From: Bdellovibrionales bacterium
Lineage (GTDB): Bacteria > Bdellovibrionota > Bdellovibrionia > Bdellovibrionales > JAMPXM01
Direction of reading: 5' to 3'
Assembly: GCA_005808505.1 (NCBI GenBank)
Contig: SYLX01000091.1
Span: forward strand, 1-60,781
Length of the DNA: 60,781 nt
A program made the position numbers and the translations under genes. A model generated the notes under the pieces. That model was not told the DNA's origin and did not search any database. It saw nothing but the letters and a program-made list of their open reading frames with translations. Of the stretch, positions 50,121 to 57,995 are shown piece by piece. Position 1 is the stretch's first letter, and each line of letters opens with the position of its first letter.

Positions 50121-51296
50121 ATGTCGCTCACTCCCCATCCATTGGCTTGCACTTATGGCTCCCTCTGCGCCGGCTGCGATTGGCTGATGCTGCCCTTTGC
50201 GGAACAAAGAACGCGGAAAACAAATCACCTCATCGAGATTTGGGGAGCCGCGATTGGTGCCGAAAACCTACCCACCGTCGACTTTGTTTCGGTAGCGGCT
50301 GGAGGCCTACGAGACCGTGCGGACTTGATGGTCGATCGTCGATCGGGCACCGCTAAGCTTGGTCTCTTTGATCGCTTTCAATCGGGCCTCGTCGATCTTC
50401 AAGGTTGCCCGCAGATGTCCCCGGCTCTCGAAGCTTGGCTTCAAGATTTTCGCCGGATTGAAATCCCGGTTGAGCGAGGATCTGTTCGTCTCCGGGTCTC
50501 GCCCTCCGGCGTTCGAGGAGTTTGGCTTGATCTCGCAAACGTGGATGTCAAACGCCTCCTTGATGAACGCACAACTCTCGATCGACTCAGAGAAGTCGGT
50601 GCCGTCGTCGAGATTGGACAAAAGCGAAAACGTCTCGTCGAACGCGAAGGCGCTTTGAAATTGAGTGATCCCGTTCTCGAAACCTGGTTTGAAACTTACA
50701 TCGAAACTGACAAAGAAGAAGTTTCGGTTCCGCTCTACTGTACGATCGGAAGTTTCACGCAGCCAGGCTTTGAGGCAAATCGCGCACTCGTTCGCGAAGC
50801 GCGCCGTTTGATTTCGCTAGCTGGCGCTCAGCGCGCGGTGGAGTTTGGATCTGGGATCGGAAACTTCACCTTTCCCCTCGCTTCCGTTTGCGGCGAAGTT
50901 CACGCCTTCGAAATTGATGAGCTTGCGCTCGAGGGCCTTAAACGTTCGCTCGAAGTCGTGCGGATTGGCGAAACCTCTCTCGCCGAAAGAGTCGTCATTC
51001 GCGCCGGCAATTTTCAAATATCAAACGAACGGCGAGCTCCCGTTGAGTTTCGGGGCGCGGATCTGATCTTTGTTGATCCTCCGCGCTCGGGACTCATGAA
51101 GTTCCTGGATCCTCTCACGGCCCTTGCACCGAGCGAGCGACCGAAACATTTTGTCTATGTCTCATGTTTTGCCGAGAGCTTCGCTACTGACTCTGCCCGA
51201 CTCAAAGAACTCGGATACTTCCCGCAGTCCGCGTCCATCGTCGATCAATTTCCGCAGAGCCGGCACTACGAAGTCGTCGCGCATTTTGTGCGCTAA
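50121..51296 (+). CDS. TrmA/RlmD-family RNA (uracil-C5)-methyltransferase
   Basis: A 391-residue SAM-dependent enzyme that methylates uracil C5 in RNA. An N-terminal C-x5-C-x2-C (CTYGSLCAGC, residues 9-18) and a fourth Cys (LQGCPQMS) form a 4Fe-4S site, as in RlmD/RlmC. The Rossmann part has VEFGSGIGNFTFPLA, the DPPRSGLMKFLDPL motif and the catalytic Cys in VYVSCFAESFATDSARLK. The TRAM domain seems absent, as in RlmC. Which RNA is modified is not settled. The stop codon lies inside a 23-base-period tandem repeat. Confidence 0.85.
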   Translation: MSLTPHPLACTYGSLCAGCDWLMLPFAEQRTRKTNHLIEIWGAAIGAENLPTVDFVSVAAGGLRDRADLMVDRRSGTAKLGLFDRFQSGLVDLQGCPQMSPALEAWLQDFRRIEIPVERGSVRLRVSPSGVRGVWLDLANVDVKRLLDERTTLDRLREVGAVVEIGQKRKRLVEREGALKLSDPVLETWFETYIETDKEEVSVPLYCTIGSFTQPGFEANRALVREARRLISLAGAQRAVEFGSGIGNFTFPLASVCGEVHAFEIDELALEGLKRSLEVVRIGETSLAERVVIRAGNFQISNERRAPVEFRGADLIFVDPPRSGLMKFLDPLTALAPSERPKHFVYVSCFAESFATDSARLKELGYFPQSASIVDQFPQSRHYEVVAHFVR

Positions 51297-51330
51297 TGAC
51301 GGAGCATTTCGCGCGCTGATGACGGAGCAT
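51290..51330. repeat. Direct repeat over the methyltransferase stop codon
   Basis: GCGCTAATGACGGAGCAT at 51290-51307 and GCGCTGATGACGGAGCAT at 51313-51330 differ at one base (period 23). The first contains the TAA stop. Confidence 0.85.
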
Positions 51331-51344
51331 CGTGCGCAAGAAAA

Positions 51345-52781
51345 TCAGCGCGACGCACGCGCTAGCTGCCCCAATCGCTCGATTGCACGATCGACTCTTT
51401 CGTCAAACGAAGATCCGCAATTGATGCGAATGAAATTTCGGAAGTTTTGTTGCGGTGAAAAGATCGGGCCCGGAGCGATTGATATCTTTTCCTCCAGAGC
51501 TCGCTCGTAGAGTTGAAACGCATCAACAGCTTTTGGCATTTCGACCCAGAGCAAAAATCCTCCGGTGGGCTTCGTAATCCGCGTTCCTTCCGGAAAGTAT
51601 CTTTCGATCGCGACACGGTGCTGTTGAAGCTGCGTTTTGTAAGTCAGCCGCATGCGGCGTAAGTGACGTTCAAAACCTTCATTCTCGATGAATTCAGCCA
51701 TCGCTTCTTGCACTAAAGTCGAAGTCGCAACGGTATTCATGTACTTCAATTGAAGCACCTGCTCCGTGAAAATTCCTGCGGAAATCCAACCCAATCGTGC
51801 GCCTGGCGAAACTGTTTTCGAAAACGATGAGCAAAGAATGACGAGTCCTTTCTTGTCGAACGCTTTCGCTGGCTTCGGACGCGACCCCTCAAAAACGAGT
51901 TCGCTATACACATCGTCTTCGATCAATGGAATTTCACGCTTCGCTAGGAGTTGCACGAGTTGTTGTTTGCGCGCATCCGACATAACGCTGCCAAGTGGAT
52001 TGTTGACCGTCGGCATGCTGAAAACGACTTTCACCTTTTTCGTATCGAGCGCTTCTTCGAGATCATCTAGGCAAATGCCTTCTTGTGGAGTCGTGGGGAT
52101 TTCTAGAATCTTCAAACCCCGAGCTTCCATGGCTTGAAGAGCCCCGTAGTAAGTTGGCGACTCCACGGCAACAACGTCGCCAGGCTTGGTCGTCGCAAGG
52201 AGCGCCAAGTTGATCGCTTCCATTCCTCCGACCGTCGTTATGATTTCGTCCACCGGCAAGTCACAGCCGTAAGCGAATGAGCGCTTCGCGATCAAACGAC
52301 GAAGACGTTCGTTTCCGGGCGGCATTTCGTAAGCGTTCACGTCAAAATTCGGGTCGCGCGAAATGGCTGAAACGATGCGACCAAATGTTTTTCCCGGGAG
52401 CGCCTGCGTTGCGGGTGTTGCGCATCCGAGCTGAATCATTTTTTTGTCGCGACCGTTTTGTAAAAGACTGATGACGAACTCACCGTTCGTAAACGGCCGG
52501 ATGGATTTTGAAGGTCGTGAGCGTGATGGCTCTTCACAGATCGATCCACTTGGCTCACGTACGTAAAATCCAGACTGCGGCCTTGCTTCGACAACACCTT
52601 TGTTTTCGAGCAAGACGTAAGCTTCAAGAACAGTCGCAACGCTGACCTTCTTCGATCGACTCATCTGACGGACCGAAGGGATCCTGTCCCCAGGTCGCAA
52701 GAGCCCACGATCAATCATCGTTTCTATATTTGAGGCAATCTGCTGGTAAAGGGTCGGCTTTAAGGCAACGGCTGTTCTCAT
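51345..52781 (-). CDS. MocR-type regulator (GntR HTH plus aminotransferase fold)
   Basis: A 478-residue transcription factor. Residues about 10-80 are a GntR winged helix (LYQQIASNIETMIDRGLL, then GDRIPSVRQMSRSKKVSVAT), and 110-475 a class I aminotransferase domain that binds PLP: GGMEAINLALLATTKPGD, VESPTYYG, IEDDVYSELVFEG and the PLP-lysine in CSSFSKTVSPGARLGW. PdxR and TauR are studied relatives. It is divergent from a DUF2917 gene across 163 bases with three copies of a CTGTNNTGGT element, so autoregulation and control of the neighbour are likely. Confidence 0.9.
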   Translation of the reverse strand: MRTAVALKPTLYQQIASNIETMIDRGLLRPGDRIPSVRQMSRSKKVSVATVLEAYVLLENKGVVEARPQSGFYVREPSGSICEEPSRSRPSKSIRPFTNGEFVISLLQNGRDKKMIQLGCATPATQALPGKTFGRIVSAISRDPNFDVNAYEMPPGNERLRRLIAKRSFAYGCDLPVDEIITTVGGMEAINLALLATTKPGDVVAVESPTYYGALQAMEARGLKILEIPTTPQEGICLDDLEEALDTKKVKVVFSMPTVNNPLGSVMSDARKQQLVQLLAKREIPLIEDDVYSELVFEGSRPKPAKAFDKKGLVILCSSFSKTVSPGARLGWISAGIFTEQVLQLKYMNTVATSTLVQEAMAEFIENEGFERHLRRMRLTYKTQLQQHRVAIERYFPEGTRITKPTGGFLLWVEMPKAVDAFQLYERALEEKISIAPGPIFSPQQNFRNFIRINCGSSFDERVDRAIERLGQLARASR

Positions 52782-52838
52782 CGCATCATCCTAACTGAAA
52801 CTCATTAATCGCGTTACAAACAGGTGCAGAAGAATCTG

Positions 52839-52906
52839 ACCAGTACAGTTTTCTCGAATCCAGATCTGTTATGGTCACAAATCATATTCTCTGAATCTGT
52901 TCTGGT
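52839..52906. promoter_or_regulatory. Putative three-site MocR operator
   Basis: CTGTTATGGT (52866-52875) and CTGTTCTGGT (52897-52906) are direct repeats 31 bases apart, about three helical turns, and ACCAGTACAG (52839-52848) is the inverted copy. The rightmost copy ends two bases before a TAGAAT that fits a -10 box (52909-52914) with no good -35, which suits an activated promoter for the DUF2917 gene. Confidence 0.6.
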
Positions 52907-52944
52907 TTTAGAATATCCATTATCTTCTTGAGAGTGGAGGCCAA

Positions 52945-53286
52945 ATGAAAAACACCGCACGCTTTTATTCACTGGCTCAGAAGGAGACGACCATTGTGCA
53001 GCTCTCGAAAGGTGATCTCTTAAGGCTCCCTTACCGAGAATCTCTTGCCGTGCTTCGCATTGTTTCGGGCTCCGCTTGGTTGACTAGTGAAGGTCGCACG
53101 GAAGATATCGTCCTTAAAGAGGGCGAGAGTTTATCTCTACAAGGCTACAAAGGTGTCTTGGTTGAAGCACTTGGCGAACTGACTCTTGAGATCAATCCAA
53201 CCGAAAGCACTGCAAGCCAAAGCAAATCAACTACGGCTCCGCGGATCAACCGCACACGCACGTCTGAGCAGCGTAAGGCGCTCTAA
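52945..53286 (+). CDS. DUF2917-domain protein
   Basis: A 113-residue protein with a small beta-barrel, cupin-like core: SLAVLRIVSGSAWLTSEGRTEDIVLKEGESL is split as VSGSAWLTSEG then EDIVLKEGESLSL, the DUF2917 pattern, followed by VLVEALGELTLEI. The tail is polar with Ser, Thr, Arg and Lys. GGAGG is 5 bases ahead of ATG 52945. Function unknown; it is a likely target of the divergent MocR regulator. Confidence 0.82.
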   Translation: MKNTARFYSLAQKETTIVQLSKGDLLRLPYRESLAVLRIVSGSAWLTSEGRTEDIVLKEGESLSLQGYKGVLVEALGELTLEINPTESTASQSKSTTAPRINRTRTSEQRKAL

Positions 53287-53295
53287 AGAGTATCG

Positions 53296-53382
53296 CGAAA
53301 AGGTGCCTGGCACCTTTCCGGGATGCGCCGCTTCTGCGACGGACAAGTTCAGTGAAAGCGGTACCCTGTCAAAACTTTTGAC
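53296..53382. repeat. Two intergenic palindromes
   Basis: AAAGGTGCC-T-GGCACCTTT at 53299-53317 (arms extend with one mismatch to 53296-53320) and GTCAAAA-C-TTTTGAC at 53368-53382 both have a single central base. The first matches the palindrome at 14811-14833. Confidence 0.8.
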
Positions 53383-53467
53383 GGTCCATTCTTGTTTTCA
53401 CCCCGTCTAGCGAAGCCCGACTCCCCCCGTTACAACTAGCGCTCACACATCGTGAAAGGTGGAGCGC

Positions 53468-54646
53468 ATGGGGATGACCTGGGTCCGAAAATCTTTGGCG
53501 ACCCTCGCGTTGCCCAGTACGTTAGTGGCGACGTTATTCGTGAGCGAAGTCGCTTTGGCGGACCTCGTGATCACCATGGGCGGCGACGTCAACTTCAACA
53601 AAGATGAGCAGTCCGTAAAACCCGACGGCGTGATGATCGGCGGAAAGAAAATCCCCTTCACCAACTTTACAAAAGGGATCAGCCATCTCATCAATGGCGA
53701 TCTGAACTTCGCAAACGTCGAGACCGTTGTGAGTGACCGCACGGACCTCAAGCAAGCGAGCAAAAAGTTTACCTTCATCTCGCACCCGAACAGCATCCAG
53801 CACATGATCGATATCGGCTTCAACATGTTCTCGCTCGCCAATAATCACTCATATGATTACGGCATCAACGGCTTGATCGAAACGCACGAGCAATTTGCGG
53901 ATCTCCAGCAAAAGAATCCCGCCATAGTCTACGTTGGTGGCGGCAGCAATCGCGAGGCGGCGGCGATTCCGGTTGTCTTCGACATCCAAGGCTACAAAGT
54001 TGCTTTCGCTTCTATCGGCATCGTTGAATCAGGTTATCAAGCAACCGATAAGAAGCCGGGTCTTCTCAACATCCGAAACGAGAAAGACTTTGCACTCCAA
54101 ATGAAGGCTCTCAAAGATGTTCAGGCCGATCTGAAAATCATCTCCATGCATTTCGGAACCGAAGCGCAAGTGAAGCTCGATTCAGGTCAACAAAAGCTCT
54201 ACAATCGCGCGATCGATGAAGGTGATGTGGATCTCATCATCGGTCATCATCCTCACGTGGTTCGTCCCGTCGAAATGGTGAAAGGCCGCTTGATCATCTA
54301 CAGCCTTGGCAACTACCTCATGCCGGGTGCCGCGAACATTGATGGTCGTCCTCTCGGTTACGACTATGGTTTGTTCTCGCGCGTTTACTTTGGTTGGGAT
54401 TCAACCGAGAAACGCTTGAAGGCTCAAGCGATGGAAGCCGTGCCACTCAAGAGCATGCACATCTCGCCGGTCGTGGCTAAGAAAGATGTGGCAGCAAAGC
54501 GTATTCAGTACTTGAACAACTTGAGCAAATCGGAAGTTGGCAAGACCGCAGTTTCGTTCACCACTCGTGCGGATGGAACCGGGATTGCCTGCGCGAACGC
54601 GAAGACCACCGTCTTCACCGCACGCGCTTCGAAGGTCTGCCAATAA
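53468..54646 (+). CDS. CapA-family exported protein (metallophosphatase fold)
   Basis: A 392-residue exported protein with a signal peptide that ends near EVALA. The fold is that of CapA/PgsA proteins tied to poly-gamma-glutamate export: ITMGGDVNFNK at the start, GDLNFANVETVVSD, LANNHSYDYGINGLIETHEQ, ISMHFGTEAQVK, DLIIGHHPHVVRPVEMVKG and IYSLGNYLMPG. The Asp, Asn and His residues could bind two metals as in calcineurin-like phosphatases. No other cap gene is nearby, so a capsule role is doubtful. ATG 53468 (with AAGGTGG upstream) and ATG 53474 are both usable. Confidence 0.87.
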   Translation: MGMTWVRKSLATLALPSTLVATLFVSEVALADLVITMGGDVNFNKDEQSVKPDGVMIGGKKIPFTNFTKGISHLINGDLNFANVETVVSDRTDLKQASKKFTFISHPNSIQHMIDIGFNMFSLANNHSYDYGINGLIETHEQFADLQQKNPAIVYVGGGSNREAAAIPVVFDIQGYKVAFASIGIVESGYQATDKKPGLLNIRNEKDFALQMKALKDVQADLKIISMHFGTEAQVKLDSGQQKLYNRAIDEGDVDLIIGHHPHVVRPVEMVKGRLIIYSLGNYLMPGAANIDGRPLGYDYGLFSRVYFGWDSTEKRLKAQAMEAVPLKSMHISPVVAKKDVAAKRIQYLNNLSKSEVGKTAVSFTTRADGTGIACANAKTTVFTARASKVCQ

Positions 54647-55216
54647 TTATTGTTCTTGGGGAGCCGTCGGTACGGGCGGCTCAGCGAACTCGGTACATTC
54701 AGGGGACGGTTGGTAGACTCCGGCCGCTTGCTGATAAGTCAGTGATGCTCCGAGATGTCCAACGTATCCCATCAAAGCCGCCGCAAGTACCGTCACTAAA
54801 GCGAACAATCCGTTATAGGGGCGCGAGTTGAGAGCACGATTGATTCTAGGCTCAAAAAGATCTTTCCAACGCGAGACCCACTGAAAACCATCAGCCACAA
54901 CCACGATCGTAAAGACAATCATCGCGTAGAAGGCGTAATCACCATGAAGATGAGTTATGGTCGGATCGCAGAGGTTTGAATTCACCTCTTCTTCCGCCAA
55001 CAATCCTGTGTAGTACGCTATCCAACCGAAGCTGACTCCGATCACATTCATCAACTGCGACGACGTAAAGACGAAATCTGTAACCGGAGTCTCGGCGCGA
55101 CTTCGCACAAAGTGACCGCCGACAGCGCGCAAGGCTGCGCCCACCAAAAGAAGCGCGATCGGAAAATGAACAAAAAGCGGATGGAGAAGCTCCACCCGCC
55201 ACATGGACGGAATCAT
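54647..55216 (-). CDS. DUF2231 membrane protein
   Basis: A 189-residue polytopic protein with four helices. HPLFVHFPIALLLVGAALRA at the start is the DUF2231 signature, with His residues that might bind heme or metal, and HLHGDYAFYAMIVFTIVVV and NGLFALVTVLAAALMGYVGH follow. Its ATG 55216 is joined to the upstream stop as TAATG, so it is coupled to the small exported protein. Function unknown. Confidence 0.85.
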   Translation of the reverse strand: MIPSMWRVELLHPLFVHFPIALLLVGAALRAVGGHFVRSRAETPVTDFVFTSSQLMNVIGVSFGWIAYYTGLLAEEEVNSNLCDPTITHLHGDYAFYAMIVFTIVVVADGFQWVSRWKDLFEPRINRALNSRPYNGLFALVTVLAAALMGYVGHLGASLTYQQAAGVYQPSPECTEFAEPPVPTAPQEQ

Positions 55217-55575
55217 TACTGAAGGATCTCAACTTTCAAAGGATCTTGGCGCTTACCAACGAGCTTGTAAGTGACGCGAACTTTTTGACCTTCCTTGAGA
55301 ACCGAGAATTCAGCGGGCTGTCCGCCTTGAGTGAGTTGAGTATCTTTTTTGAAGTAGAACTCGTGCTTCTTATCAGGACCTTGAACGTAAATTTCTTTTT
55401 TGCGCGCTACGACCTTTGCGATCGGGCCTTCAACCGTGAGTTCCGAAGCTTGGTTTTGAGTTGTCGTTGTGGTCGACGTTTCAGTCTTAGTCTCGGTTTT
55501 CGTCTCAGTTGCCTGAACGAATGCAACCGGTGTCAAAAGAGCGAGCGCAAGCAATGTTTGGGATGCGAGTTTCAT
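55216..55575 (-). CDS. Small exported protein with Thr-rich linker
   Basis: A 119-residue exported protein with a signal peptide (MKLASQTLLALALLTPVAFVQA), a KTETKTET/Thr-rich linker to about residue 40, then a small beta domain: VEGPIAKVVARKKEIYVQG, EFYFKKDTQLTQGGQ and VLKEGQKVRVTYKLVG. The strand pattern resembles DUF5666-type OB-fold proteins. It is coupled to the DUF2231 gene. Confidence 0.78.
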   Translation of the reverse strand: MKLASQTLLALALLTPVAFVQATETKTETKTETSTTTTTQNQASELTVEGPIAKVVARKKEIYVQGPDKKHEFYFKKDTQLTQGGQPAEFSVLKEGQKVRVTYKLVGKRQDPLKVEILQ

Positions 55576-55658
55576 CAGAGCCTCCAGATTGTTAGATCTT
55601 GAGGACTCTATAGCGAATGAGCCGTGAAGGGAAAACCAATCTTTTAAGGAGCTGCGAG

Positions 55659-57182
55659 TTAGTCGCGCCTGAAAAGCAGATGAAAATCGGGCCGTTTTGC
55701 GAGCGGGTCATAACTTCGAGTTTTCTGATAGATCTGATACTTTTTCAGATCTTCTTTGCGGAACCGATCCAAAGCGCCAAGCATTTCCTGAGGCGTTAGC
55801 CAGAAGTCTGAGGTTTCGAAGTGGGTGTCATTTGCTTCTTCAAGGTGCCGGAAGAGAATCTCACCCGTCTCGTTCAACACCGTCATCGCCCCGATGACGT
55901 TTTGCCCCATGTTCTTGGGTAGCTTCTCTTTCAACAAATTAGAGAAAACGGGCCAGCGCCGAAGGTGCCAAGCCAAAAACGATTTGATTCCAACCGATGC
56001 GTTTTCGATGAGAACGTAGTTTTCCTCATCCATCCATTTATACATCGCTGTCAGCACGGCATCTTGCATGTGGCTGGCGTTAACGCGCGCGTAGTCGCGC
56101 CATTCGGCTACGAGCTCGAACCGTGGATCCAACTCGATATCCGCCGGTACGAAGGTTCGCTCCGACTTGATACCCAAACGATCCAAGAAATTTCGGTTCT
56201 TCATGCGTACTCGCGAGAGGTACTGCGGAAGCTTCAACTTTTGCTCGCTTGCCTCCGCAAAACCGTGCGCCACGAGCTCCGAGCAGAAGAACTCTTTTGA
56301 ATCGGTGACATCCATCGCGAAATCGTAGGGAAGGTTTTCTCCCGTCGCTTCCTGATGAGCCTTAACCTTTTTAAAAAGGAACTCCGCTGCCCTGTGTGCG
56401 AGAGCGGCATCTGCCTGACGAAAAACAAGAGCCCGCATTTTCCCGTCGGCGGCGTAAGTTTCAAAAGGCTGCGCGATCGCACCGACTTCAATGTGTGAGC
56501 CGATCGTCCACTTCTTGCCATCAGCGTCGATGTAGAGAATCTCGAGATGGCTGAAGTTCGAATCAACATCGGCGAGACGCGCGATCGCTGCACTTACGAA
56601 CGCCGAGCCACGAGACAGAAGAATATCGCCAGACTTCAATTCGAAGGGACCCGTCTGAGGGTTGACGAGCATTGAAAGCTCACCACCCGTGAAAGCTGCT
56701 GGACGCTGAGCGAGATCATCGTCTGGGTACTCGAGCGCGAACTCTCCGAGAGAATCTTCCAAAACGCGGCCAGCTCTAAAGATGTCTCGAGCCGCGCTGA
56801 CGCAAGCTTCTTCTTTTGGAAGAGCAAACTCTTTCAAGCGCGAGCGCAAGAGGAGCTTCGTTTCAAAAAGGCTTTTGACGATCGTTGCGGCTTGCGATTT
56901 CGTCTTTTCCGAATCGAGGGACGTCGGACGCAAGTCGTAGATCTTCTTGTAAGTCTCTTCCAAAACAGAGGCGCAGGTCTTAACTGAGAACTTAGATCCC
57001 TTGAGAGTTTTTTGAAACTCCGTCAGTGCCGCCAGCAAATCAATCGGCGTCACGGCGGCTGCTGGAGCACTTGGTGCCGCTTTACTAGCTGAGGAGAGTT
57101 GTTGGGAATCACTCGCGGGCCAGAGCGCGTAGAAAGAAACGGCTACAGCCAAGGCGGCGATGACCGCATACCAGCGCATCAA
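55659..57182 (-). CDS. Exported YiiX/permuted NlpC-P60 cysteine peptidase
   Basis: A 507-residue protein with an N-terminal helix (WYAVIAALAVAVSFYALWPA) and a central permuted papain-like domain (about residues 185-335): LKSGDILLSRGSAFVSAAI, the catalytic His in SNFSHLEILYID and the Cys in EFFCSELVAHGFAEAS. YiiX relatives are about 200 residues and may cut lipid or peptide bonds; here a 170-residue N-terminal helical part and a 170-residue C-terminal part (with MTVLNETGEILFRHLEEAND) are added. Divergent from an M23 lipoprotein gene. Confidence 0.82.
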   Translation of the reverse strand: MMRWYAVIAALAVAVSFYALWPASDSQQLSSASKAAPSAPAAAVTPIDLLAALTEFQKTLKGSKFSVKTCASVLEETYKKIYDLRPTSLDSEKTKSQAATIVKSLFETKLLLRSRLKEFALPKEEACVSAARDIFRAGRVLEDSLGEFALEYPDDDLAQRPAAFTGGELSMLVNPQTGPFELKSGDILLSRGSAFVSAAIARLADVDSNFSHLEILYIDADGKKWTIGSHIEVGAIAQPFETYAADGKMRALVFRQADAALAHRAAEFLFKKVKAHQEATGENLPYDFAMDVTDSKEFFCSELVAHGFAEASEQKLKLPQYLSRVRMKNRNFLDRLGIKSERTFVPADIELDPRFELVAEWRDYARVNASHMQDAVLTAMYKWMDEENYVLIENASVGIKSFLAWHLRRWPVFSNLLKEKLPKNMGQNVIGAMTVLNETGEILFRHLEEANDTHFETSDFWLTPQEMLGALDRFRKEDLKKYQIYQKTRSYDPLAKRPDFHLLFRRD

Positions 57183-57292
57183 GACCTCGTTCGAACAAAA
57201 CTGGAATTACCATCGTCGTCGACGCGCGCTCACCAATCAATAGGGACTCCGCTCCTTGCGACCAGAGTCGAGTCGGGTTAGAGGTAACCAGA

Positions 57293-57910
57293 ATGTCGAA
57301 ACCAACTCGCGCTTCAAAATTTTTGCTCAACCTACTTCTGCTCGCGATTTTCACGGCCGCTTGCGCTCATCGACCGAACGCTTACGAAACCGGCGAAGCC
57401 TTTCGCGAAGGTACGAAGGTCCTGAGCGCCGCTCTCCCCTTCAAGCCTGGAACGGCTTTCCGAGTTCGCCAGGGACCTTTTGATGAAAGCTCACATTCAG
57501 AGCCGGGAGCTGAGTACGCGTGGGATCTTGATGTTCCGCTCCTAACCACGGTTCACGCCGTAGCCGATGGACGCGTGTTTCACATTTTCCAGCCTCCAAA
57601 TGCGATGGGCGGCTGTGATCCGAAATATGCGGCGCAAGCGTGGAACGTTTTGGTTGAGCACAAAGACGGAAGTGTTTCGCAATACACGCATGTCGAAGCG
57701 CGCGTGAAAGAAAACCAGGCCGTCGCGCGAGGTGACGTGATCGGCGTCACGACTTGGCGCGGATACATGTGTCGCCCGCATCTCCACTTCATGGCGTGGT
57801 CCTCAAAGGACGAACTTTACGCCTCGCCTCGACGCAAGTCGATTCCGGTGCGTTTCACTGGAGTTCCCGACGGGCTCCTGCTCACCGGAAAGCTTTATCA
57901 GGTTCCATAA
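57293..57910 (+). CDS. M23-family metallopeptidase lipoprotein
   Basis: A 205-residue lipoprotein with lipobox TAAC (LLLAIFTAACAHRP). The LytM/M23 domain has SSHSEPGAEYAWDLDVP with the first His and Asp ligands, VHAVADGRVFHIFQP, VLVEHKDGSVSQYTHVEARV and the closing RPHLHFMAWS with the HxH ligand. All ligands appear present, so it can be an active peptidoglycan endopeptidase or an activator of amidases. The position opposite a YiiX-like gene and upstream of an unknown exported protein is noted only. Confidence 0.87.
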   Translation: MSKPTRASKFLLNLLLLAIFTAACAHRPNAYETGEAFREGTKVLSAALPFKPGTAFRVRQGPFDESSHSEPGAEYAWDLDVPLLTTVHAVADGRVFHIFQPPNAMGGCDPKYAAQAWNVLVEHKDGSVSQYTHVEARVKENQAVARGDVIGVTTWRGYMCRPHLHFMAWSSKDELYASPRRKSIPVRFTGVPDGLLLTGKLYQVP

Positions 57911-57995
57911 CTGAGCTCTCGAAAGAGCGATCCTGGCCTTCTCACCAAGCCGTCACGGTTTACGATGAAGAAATCAACTTCATCCGGGAGATTCC

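Noticed and set aside
57470-57540. M23 protein as an inactive relative with a missing first ligand
   Set aside because: SSHSEPG followed by YAWDLDVP supplies a His and Asp in the expected order, so the site seems complete.
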